A stretch of DNA of 11,677 nt, from NCBI GenBank assembly GCA_017623955.1, contig JAGAOA010000059.1:1-11677 (forward strand). The letters are read 5' to 3'. Origin of the DNA: Opitutales bacterium. GTDB taxonomy: Bacteria; Verrucomicrobiota; Verrucomicrobiae; Opitutales; CAG-312. Below the pieces are notes generated by a model that saw nothing but the letters and a program-made list of their open reading frames with translations, ran no database searches and was not told the origin of the DNA. A program made the position numbers and the translations under genes. Below, piece after piece: positions 6,038 to 11,677 of the stretch (position 1 is its first letter; each line of letters opens with the position of its first letter).

Positions 6038-8110
6038 TTAGATATTATTTGTATATAATTCTTGCGATATTGTATCTAAAAATCTGCACTTGGGACGCAT
6101 TTGAAGTTCGCCTGCTACGACACTAACTTTAGGGTAAGTTATAATTAGATGATCCATTGCTCTAGTTGTAGCTACATAAAAAAGTCTACGTTCTTCTTCT
6201 ACATCGCCATCTTCTATACTTCTATTTGTAGGGAAAAGTCCATCGGCAGCTCCGATTACAAAAACTACTGGAAACTCAAGTCCCTTAGCTTGATGAACTG
6301 TCATTAAACGCACTCGCGATGTATTTTCTTTTTGCTCTTGCGTAGTTTCGGATACTTCCAATGTTACGTTTGCTAGAAAGCCTTCAAAATTACTATATTT
6401 AGATGCGTACTCCATAAGTGCATCAAAATCTTTTGCACGTTCTGGATAATCTTCGTACGTTTGCATCATTACGTTTTTGTACCAACCTGAACAGACATAT
6501 TCGACTATCTCTTCTGGCATTTTTTCTTCTGGCCCTATGGATTTTGAAGAATTGTGATTTTCAGCTGAATCACCAAAAAGCGACATTTGAATGTAATCGT
6601 TAGCATTTGAGTTTGGCGCTTTCTGCTTATCAACTGAACTCAAAGCCATTACATTTTTCGATATTTCAAGCATCGATTTTGCCATAGCCTCAAAATTTTC
6701 TCGCGAAACAACTGGAACTTTAGCTATTACTGATTTATCGCAAAGTGCTTCGTAAATTGAAACTGTATTTTTTTCTGAAATAGTTACTGCGGTATCATAG
6801 ATTTTCTTTGCAGTTTTATCGCCAATCTTTTCGAGAAAACGAACAAAACGATGAAAACTGATATAATCTTTGGGATTTGCAGCAAACTTTATTTGTGCTA
6901 TTACATCTTTTATATATGCTTGCTCAAAAAATTTAAGACCACTAGTTATTACAAATGGAATATTTTTATACTGCATTTGCAACTGAACATCCATTGCTTG
7001 AAAATGCGAACGGTACAAGACTGCTATATCAGAATAATCGTACGTACCGCCTTCGCCTATTTCTCGCACAAGTTCAGATACCAATCGACCTTGCGACGCA
7101 CCATCTAGGGCTGAAAGAACTATCGGCTTATTTACTCCACTTTTTGCAGGAACTAATGTCTTACGATAATCATCAGAAGTTGGCATTTGCTCTAAAATTT
7201 GATTGGCAAATTCCAAAATTTGAGCGGAACTACGATAATTGCGTTCTATCTTATAAATATTAGCGGCAGGAAATCTATCTTTGAAGGTTAGAATGTTATC
7301 AATCTCGGCTCCACGCCACGAATATATACATTGAGCATCATCACCAACTGCACTAATTTGCCCACTATCTGCAATTAAATCTAAAATTGACGACTGCAAT
7401 TTATTTGTATCTTGATACTCATCAACCAAAATATTTTTAAAACGCCGGCGATATGTATCTAAAACATCTTGGTTTTTCAATAACAATTCATACCAAAGTT
7501 CGAGCATATCGTCAAAATCACAACTATTTGAGGCTCGCTTTGCTTGTCGATAGGCTTCGGCTATCTCTTCTATTTGCGTAACGGGGGTTTCTATCCACGA
7601 GAAACGATTTACCATAGCTTCGGAAATTGAAGTCTGTGTATTTCGAGCAAAACTTATAATTTCAAACAACAAATTTGCCTTAGGATTTGTCTTTGATGAA
7701 AAAAATTTTGGCTTAACCAATTCTGCGGTAGACTTCAAAAGCTTTACGGAATCTTCAGCATCAAGAATTGTAAAATTTTGCTCTAAGCCAATTTTATCGG
7801 CATATATACGCAAAAAACGACAACCTATGGAATGGAATGTTCCTCCCCAAAATTCACTTGCACTGACTCCTGTTAGACGAAAAATACGATCGAGCATTTC
7901 GGCTGCAGCTTTGTTTGTAAATGTCAAAAGCAAAATCTCGCGAGGAGAAAATTCACATTCAGAAATGAGCCACGCTACCCTATATGTTAGCGTTCTAGTT
8001 TTACCCGATCCTGCTCCAGCAAGCACCAATGCAGGTCGGTTAGGTGGAGCCATCACTGCCGCTAACTGATCTGCATTCAGCTCTTTTTCATAATCTATAT
8101 TTAAATCCAT
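6038..8110 (-). CDS. UvrD/PcrA-like superfamily 1A DNA helicase
   Basis: ATP-driven 3'-5' DNA helicase of the UvrD/Rep/PcrA group, acting in DNA repair or replication-fork restart. With the ATG at 8110 it is 690 aa. Motifs in order: Q-motif LNADQ (near residue 12); Walker A LAGAGSGKT (30-38); Ia LLTFTNKAAAEM; motif II ILVDEYQDT (227-235); III AVGDDAQCIYSWRGAEI; IV IERNYRSS; V MTVHQAKGLEFPVVFV (603-618); and VI EEERRLFYVATTRA (638-651). A GTG at 8125 gives five more residues, but I prefer the ATG because it directly precedes the conserved part and leaves the upstream hairpin outside the gene. Odd points: a polar, probably disordered insert around 490-535 carries QMSLF (508-512), which resembles a sliding-clamp-binding motif. 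The chain also ends about 40 residues after motif VI, leaving no room for the Tudor-like C-terminal domain of PcrA/UvrD. I cannot say which of uvrD, pcrA or rep is the true orthologue. Confidence 0.93.
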   Translation of the reverse strand: MDLNIDYEKELNADQLAAVMAPPNRPALVLAGAGSGKTRTLTYRVAWLISECEFSPREILLLTFTNKAAAEMLDRIFRLTGVSASEFWGGTFHSIGCRFLRIYADKIGLEQNFTILDAEDSVKLLKSTAELVKPKFFSSKTNPKANLLFEIISFARNTQTSISEAMVNRFSWIETPVTQIEEIAEAYRQAKRASNSCDFDDMLELWYELLLKNQDVLDTYRRRFKNILVDEYQDTNKLQSSILDLIADSGQISAVGDDAQCIYSWRGAEIDNILTFKDRFPAANIYKIERNYRSSAQILEFANQILEQMPTSDDYRKTLVPAKSGVNKPIVLSALDGASQGRLVSELVREIGEGGTYDYSDIAVLYRSHFQAMDVQLQMQYKNIPFVITSGLKFFEQAYIKDVIAQIKFAANPKDYISFHRFVRFLEKIGDKTAKKIYDTAVTISEKNTVSIYEALCDKSVIAKVPVVSRENFEAMAKSMLEISKNVMALSSVDKQKAPNSNANDYIQMSLFGDSAENHNSSKSIGPEEKMPEEIVEYVCSGWYKNVMMQTYEDYPERAKDFDALMEYASKYSNFEGFLANVTLEVSETTQEQKENTSRVRLMTVHQAKGLEFPVVFVIGAADGLFPTNRSIEDGDVEEERRLFYVATTRAMDHLIITYPKVSVVAGELQMRPKCRFLDTISQELYTNNI

Positions 8111-8125
8111 CTTGCACAAAAGCAC

Positions 8126-8146
8126 CTAGCAAATTCCCTTTGCTAG
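8126..8146. promoter_or_regulatory. Perfect 8-bp inverted repeat in the leader of the helicase gene
   Basis: Arms CTAGCAAA (8126-8133) and TTTGCTAG (8139-8146) pair perfectly around a 5-nt loop. On the minus strand the hairpin ends 15 nt before the helicase ATG. The T run lies before the stem, not after it, so it is not a terminator for aroQ. It could be an operator (many uvrD genes are damage-inducible) or an RNA hairpin that affects initiation. It does not resemble a LexA box known to me. Confidence 0.5.
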
Positions 8147-8168
8147 AAAAACAACACAATAATTTTAA

Positions 8169-8600
8169 CTACAAACTTGCTAAATAATTTAAAGCTGCAA
8201 CATAGCCCTTTAAACCTAATCCAGATATAACACCTTCGCAAGATGCTGCTGTGAATGAATTATGACGAAATTCCTCACGCTTATATATATTAGATATATG
8301 CACTTCTACAAATTTTATTTCGCAACCTGCAATACAATCTCGGAGTGCAACTGATTGATGTGTAAATGCTGCCGGATTTATAATACCCAATTTAACGCCA
8401 CTATCAGAAAGCTCTTGGATTTTATCGATGATGTCGCCTTCATGATTAGACTGAAAATGCACAAGCTCTACTCCTAATATCTTCGCATGTGCATCTAACA
8501 TTGCAGTCAAATCTTTCAATGTTTGACTACCATAAATTTCAGGCTCGCGTTTACCAAGTCTATTTAAATTAACTCCATTTATTACAGCTATCTTTTTCAT
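8169..8600 (-). CDS. aroQ: Type II 3-dehydroquinate dehydratase
   Basis: Cytoplasmic shikimate-pathway enzyme that dehydrates 3-dehydroquinate to 3-dehydroshikimate, normally as a dodecamer. At 143 aa it has the standard type II length. Diagnostic residues: INGVNLNRLGKREPEIYG (7-24) with the flexible-lid Arg18 and catalytic Tyr23; QSNHEGDIID (50-59); INPAAFTHQS (74-83) with Asn75 and His81; VEVHISN (98-104) with catalytic His101; and Arg112 in the second loop. NPAAFTH replaces the more usual NPGAxTH, a mild change. The ATG at 8600 gives the normal MKKIAVING start; a GTG two codons upstream is less likely. It ends with TAG, showing that TAG works as a stop in this genome. It lies 55 nt after the Nif3 gene and 58 nt before the helicase gene on the same strand. 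No Shine-Dalgarno sequence is seen. Confidence 0.97.
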   Translation of the reverse strand: MKKIAVINGVNLNRLGKREPEIYGSQTLKDLTAMLDAHAKILGVELVHFQSNHEGDIIDKIQELSDSGVKLGIINPAAFTHQSVALRDCIAGCEIKFVEVHISNIYKREEFRHNSFTAASCEGVISGLGLKGYVAALNYLASL

Positions 8601-8655
8601 AAGCACTTTATTTGTGAGCCATTATCTTTTTTTTTTAGAAAATATAAAGCTTTTT

Positions 8656-9444
8656 TTATAGAGGATTTGGCATTTCTATAAAATTACATGGAAGATTGAA
8701 TTTTTCAGCAACGGCTTCACCCAACGCCATAACTCCATAACGCTCGGTTGCATAGTGTCCACATGGATAGAGATTTAACTCCATCTCTTGAGCCATTGTA
8801 AAATGCTTCTGACGCAACTCTCCACAAATTAGAGTATCAATACCCATAGATTTTAACAAAGGAACTACGTCTCCGCACGAACCAGAACATATCGCAATAT
8901 TCTTAGGTTTTTCGGTTCCATAACGAATTGCTTTATAGGTATGTGGAAATAAGTTTTCTAAACGATACTCTAACTCTTGAATACCTCCTTGAGGTGATTC
9001 AACCAAAACTCCGATATCTTTACCTTCGTGTTCAAAACAACGACCCTTAATTTTTAAATCGAGTGCTTTCGCCAACAAAACATTATTTCCTATTTTATCG
9101 TGAGCATCTAAAGGCAGATGCATTGAATAAACTGCGATATCGTTATCAATGAGTGTTTTTATCTTTTTATAATTGTTATCAACAAATGGAATTGGAGCAT
9201 TCCATAACATTCCATGATGAACAATTAGTAGGTCGGCACCCAATGTAGCAGCTGCATCAATTTCTGCAATACCACCGTCGACTGCCATTGCCACGCGTGA
9301 TACTTTACCAGAATTTTGGAACTGCAAACCATTGTACGAACCATGAAAATCGGCTACTTTATCTTTATCCGAAAGCTTGTCGAGAAACGAAACGACTCTT
9401 TCTAGTGAAATATTTTTAGAGGAGTTTTTTTTATTATTTTTCAT
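8656..9444 (-). CDS. Nif3/YbgI-family dinuclear metal protein
   Basis: Member of the Nif3 family (often labelled GTP cyclohydrolase 1 type 2), a toroidal hexamer with a two-metal site. The cellular role is not settled. At 262 aa this is the short, YbgI-like form without the middle PII-like insert of longer homologues. Metal-site signatures are complete: LIVHHGMLW (73-81) with His76/His77, MHLPLDAHD (108-116) with Asp113, and PCGHYATERYG (227-237) with His230 and Glu234. The conserved ICSGSCGD (185-192) and ICGELRQKH (206-214) are also present. The N-terminus is Lys/Asn/Ser-rich (about residues 1-12) before the family begins at LERVVSFLDKL. Its ATG directly abuts the TAA of the M48 protease gene (0 nt gap), so the two are probably translationally coupled. 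Confidence 0.93.
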   Translation of the reverse strand: MKNNKKNSSKNISLERVVSFLDKLSDKDKVADFHGSYNGLQFQNSGKVSRVAMAVDGGIAEIDAAATLGADLLIVHHGMLWNAPIPFVDNNYKKIKTLIDNDIAVYSMHLPLDAHDKIGNNVLLAKALDLKIKGRCFEHEGKDIGVLVESPQGGIQELEYRLENLFPHTYKAIRYGTEKPKNIAICSGSCGDVVPLLKSMGIDTLICGELRQKHFTMAQEMELNLYPCGHYATERYGVMALGEAVAEKFNLPCNFIEMPNPL

Positions 9445-10686
9445 TTATTTTTCAAGAGCTTTCATTCGTTCAGCTAGTGTTGGATGTGAATAATTAAATG
9501 CACTATAAATGGGATGTGGTGTTAAATTTCCCAAATTTTTCTTATGCAGTTTTTTTAGAGCAGAAATCAACGACCCACCGCCACTGCATAACTCAGACGC
9601 AAACAAGTCGGCTTCGTACTCATTTTTACGCGAGAAATAATTTGTAATTGGAGCAAGCCAAAATGTAAACGCCCCTCCAAACAAAACATACATAAGAATT
9701 ACACTACCCAAGCCCCACGCTTTATCAAAACCAAATTGGACATAAAACCATTCGCAATTTGCGATATAACCCATTAATGCAAACATTACAAAAGTCATAA
9801 CAAACGATGTTACAATCATTTTTAAAATATGTCCTTTTCGATAATGACCTATTTCATGAGCTAGAACTGCCTCAAGTTCATCTTGTTCCAACTGTTCTAT
9901 GAGGGTATCGAACAAAACTATTCTGCGGAATTTACCAAAACCTGTAAAATATGCATTGGAATGGGAACTTCGCTTACTGCCGTCTATAACCTGTATCTTT
10001 CGAGCGAAAAATTTACCTTTATTGGCTAGATTAAAAAGTGCTGTTTTCAATTCGCCATCTGGCAAATCTTCAAGCTTATTAAACAATGGAACTATGAACA
10101 TTGGATAAACTATAATCATTACAACTTGGAACACTGCAACGGCAATAAACCCCCATATCCACCATGTATTTGAAAATGTTTGTGCAAACCACAATATCAA
10201 TGCCAATATAGGCACACACAAAACAACACAAACAATTACACCTTTAATTTTATCGCTAACCCACAAGCCTAGAGAGCTTTTATTAAAACCAAACTTCTGT
10301 TCTATTACAAACTGAGCATAATAATCAAAAGGCAATGATGGAATAGATATCAGCATTACAACTGCAACCAATGAAAATGCTTGTGCAAAATATCCGCCAC
10401 CAAACAAATTGACAAAAGCTCCATAGCAAAAACTTAAAGCCCCACTTACTAACAACAAGCTCAATAAAGCAAAAGCAAATACATTCTCAAGTATTGCAAA
10501 CTTTGTTTTTGCTTGAGTATATGCTCCACTTTTTTGATAGCTTTGGAAATCCATAAAACTTTTAAACGCCTCTGGAACTTCATTAGCATATTTTTTTACA
10601 TTGCTTAAATTGAGAACATCCAAAACAACCTCTGCAAATGTTTTCAATGCACAAGCTATCAAAACTACAATAATTGCAACTGTCAT
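9445..10686 (-). CDS. M48-family (Ste24/CAAX-protease-like) membrane zinc metalloprotease
   Basis: Integral membrane metallopeptidase of family M48, with an N-terminal domain as in Ste24. Length is 413 aa, normal for the group. Hydrophobic segments lie near 1-20, 66-90, 100-120, 147-170, 175-200, 290-310 and 327-347. The active site is HEIGH (277-281) inside VLAHEIGHYRKGHI. The third zinc ligand is Glu356 in the RKNEYEAD motif. The conserved SSHSNAYFTGFGKFRRIVLFDTL (240-262) and the closing HPTLAERMKAL are both present. Bacterial members act in membrane protein quality control; prenylated substrates are not expected in most bacteria, so the name CAAX protease should not be read as function. 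The gene begins 1 nt after the gatB stop and ends against the Nif3 start codon. No Shine-Dalgarno sequence is visible. Confidence 0.94.
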   Translation of the reverse strand: MTVAIIVVLIACALKTFAEVVLDVLNLSNVKKYANEVPEAFKSFMDFQSYQKSGAYTQAKTKFAILENVFAFALLSLLLVSGALSFCYGAFVNLFGGGYFAQAFSLVAVVMLISIPSLPFDYYAQFVIEQKFGFNKSSLGLWVSDKIKGVIVCVVLCVPILALILWFAQTFSNTWWIWGFIAVAVFQVVMIIVYPMFIVPLFNKLEDLPDGELKTALFNLANKGKFFARKIQVIDGSKRSSHSNAYFTGFGKFRRIVLFDTLIEQLEQDELEAVLAHEIGHYRKGHILKMIVTSFVMTFVMFALMGYIANCEWFYVQFGFDKAWGLGSVILMYVLFGGAFTFWLAPITNYFSRKNEYEADLFASELCSGGGSLISALKKLHKKNLGNLTPHPIYSAFNYSHPTLAERMKALEK

Positions 10687-10687
10687 A

Positions 10688-11677
10688 TTATTTTATAAGG
10701 TTCTTGAGAATACCAAGCAACATTCCAGGATTTGCTTTGCCCTTTGACGCTTTCATAACCGGACCTATCAAAGCATTTATAGCCTTATCATTTCCAGTTT
10801 TATATTCGCCAACAGCTTTAGGATTTGCATCAATAGCTGCCTGACAGAATGCTTCAAGTTCGTTAGAATCGCTATTTTGTTTCAAGCCCTTTTCTTCTAC
10901 GATTGCTTCTGCGGTTTTACCCGTATTAAACATTTCAACAAAAACTTCTTTTGCGATTTGTTTTGAAATTGCACCATCATCGATAATCTTTACCAAGCCT
11001 GCAAGATTTTCTGGAGATAGCAAGCAAGTATCATCTAATCGACGTTTATGTTCAAATGGTTTTTCTTCATCGGCATCGAAAGAACTTACCAAGTCTTCTT
11101 GATTTTCTTCGGATGATGACGCAGAAAGTTCACGCAACAAATCGTTTACGAGCATATTCGCGGTTGCCTTTGGATTTTTATCGTAAGTTTTCAACGATTT
11201 TTCAAAGTACTCGCACAAGTCTCTATCGTGGCACATTACTGATGTCACAGAGTATGGCAACGAATAGTCGTTCATATAACGACGTTGTCTATCGAATGGC
11301 ATTTCTACCAAGTTTGCTTTGATAGACGCTAGCAATTCTTTAGAAATTTTTACAGGCATAAGGTCTGGCTCTGGGAAGTAACGATAATCGTGCTCATCTT
11401 CCTTATTACGCATTGACTGTGTAAGCCCCAAAACAGCATCCCAACGACGTGTTTCTTGAATGATTGGAACACCTGTTTCTAAGCACTCTTTTTGACGCTT
11501 AATTTCATAATTGATACAGTTGCGAACATTAGATGTTGAATTGATGTTTTTCATTTCAACTTTTACGCCAAGTTTATCGGAACCCTTAGGACGCAAAGAG
11601 ACGTTCACATCGCAACGCATTTGACCTTTCTCCATATCGCAATCAGACAATCCTGCGAAAGAAATTGTATTCTTCAG
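10688..11677 (-). CDS. gatB: Aspartyl/glutamyl-tRNA amidotransferase subunit B, 3' part (start outside window)
   Basis: Subunit B of the GatCAB amidotransferase, which turns misacylated Glu-tRNA(Gln) or Asp-tRNA(Asn) into the correct aminoacyl-tRNA. The frame is open to the window edge, leaving about 329 codons of an expected 475-490. TTG at 11650 is internal. Visible: GLSDCDMEKGQMRCDVNVSLRP, a hallmark GatB block; VKVEMKNINS; the IQETRRWD segment; DYRYFPEPDL, typical of the kinase-like/cradle core; and the tail domain related to YqeY, ending VGEYKTGNDKAINALIGPVMKASKGKANP. Between the core and tail domains lies an acidic, Ser/Glu/Asp-rich stretch (about 11027-11122) roughly 20 residues longer than I expect for the family. 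The M48 protease gene follows after 1 nt, suggesting an operon gatB-M48-Nif3. Confidence 0.96.
   Translation of the reverse strand: MKNTISFAGLSDCDMEKGQMRCDVNVSLRPKGSDKLGVKVEMKNINSTSNVRNCINYEIKRQKECLETGVPIIQETRRWDAVLGLTQSMRNKEDEHDYRYFPEPDLMPVKISKELLASIKANLVEMPFDRQRRYMNDYSLPYSVTSVMCHDRDLCEYFEKSLKTYDKNPKATANMLVNDLLRELSASSSEENQEDLVSSFDADEEKPFEHKRRLDDTCLLSPENLAGLVKIIDDGAISKQIAKEVFVEMFNTGKTAEAIVEEKGLKQNSDSNELEAFCQAAIDANPKAVGEYKTGNDKAINALIGPVMKASKGKANPGMLLGILKNLIK

Noticed and set aside
8111..8125. GTG start for the helicase, five codons longer
   Set aside because: The ATG at 8110 is closer to the conserved region, and the GTG would lie directly against the hairpin at 8126.
8601..8606. GTG start for aroQ two codons upstream
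   Set aside because: The ATG at 8600 gives the standard MKKIAVING N-terminus of type II dehydroquinases.
11648..11650. TTG at 11650 as the start of gatB
   Set aside because: The reading frame and GatB homology (LKNTISFAGLSDC) continue to the window edge, and two thirds of a GatB cannot be a whole protein.
1..11677. tRNA, rRNA, CRISPR array, insertion sequence or phage genes
   Set aside because: No cloverleaf-like segment, spaced direct repeats, transposase motif or phage protein was seen in the intergenic gaps or frames.

Overview
The window is AT-rich and carries a two-gene plus-strand stretch (plsY, hom) converging on a long minus-strand run. Every complete gene and both edge-truncated genes give readable protein families. 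I read the organism as a Gram-negative-type bacterium, most likely from the Verrucomicrobiota/Lentisphaerota (PVC) side. The reasons are the helicase motif V with a VHQAKGLE core, the GatB sequence, the presence of GH106 and GH43 secreted glycosidases, and the absence of Shine-Dalgarno sequences. This is inference from family resemblance, not a placement.

Layout. Positions 2-337 (+) hold the 3' part of plsY (phospholipid synthesis), followed 2 nt later by hom (340-1638, homoserine dehydrogenase, threonine/methionine pathway). A strong hairpin with A and T tracts on either side (1667-1697) ends this unit and also serves the convergent gene. Positions 1720-4323 (-) encode a secreted GH106-type alpha-L-rhamnosidase. 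Positions 4324-4635 contain no recognised gene, but hold two perfect inverted repeats just upstream of the rhamnosidase and two unassigned short open frames. Positions 4636-6024 (-) hold a secreted GH43 glycosidase with a C-terminal discoidin/F5/8C-type carbohydrate-binding domain. A single in-frame TAG at codon 100 interrupts it.

Then, reading on the minus strand from the right edge, come gatB (3' part, 10688-11677), an M48/Ste24-type membrane protease (9445-10686), a Nif3/YbgI-family protein (8656-9444), aroQ (8169-8600, type II 3-dehydroquinate dehydratase) and a UvrD/PcrA-like helicase (6038-8110). gatB, the protease and the Nif3 gene are separated by 1 and 0 nt. aroQ and the helicase follow after gaps of about 55 nt, and the GH43 gene starts 13 nt after the helicase stop. 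This looks like one housekeeping operon with a glycosidase gene attached at its 3' end.

The two glycosidases lie side by side and both have signal peptides. Together they would form a small locus for plant or algal polysaccharide (rhamnose plus arabinose/xylose/galactose side chains) set between housekeeping genes. I see no tRNA, rRNA, CRISPR array, insertion sequence or phage gene. The most notable points are the amber-interrupted GH43 gene with all catalytic acids preserved, a sliding-clamp-binding-like motif (QMSLF) in a disordered insert of the helicase, and the paired inverted repeats ahead of the rhamnosidase.
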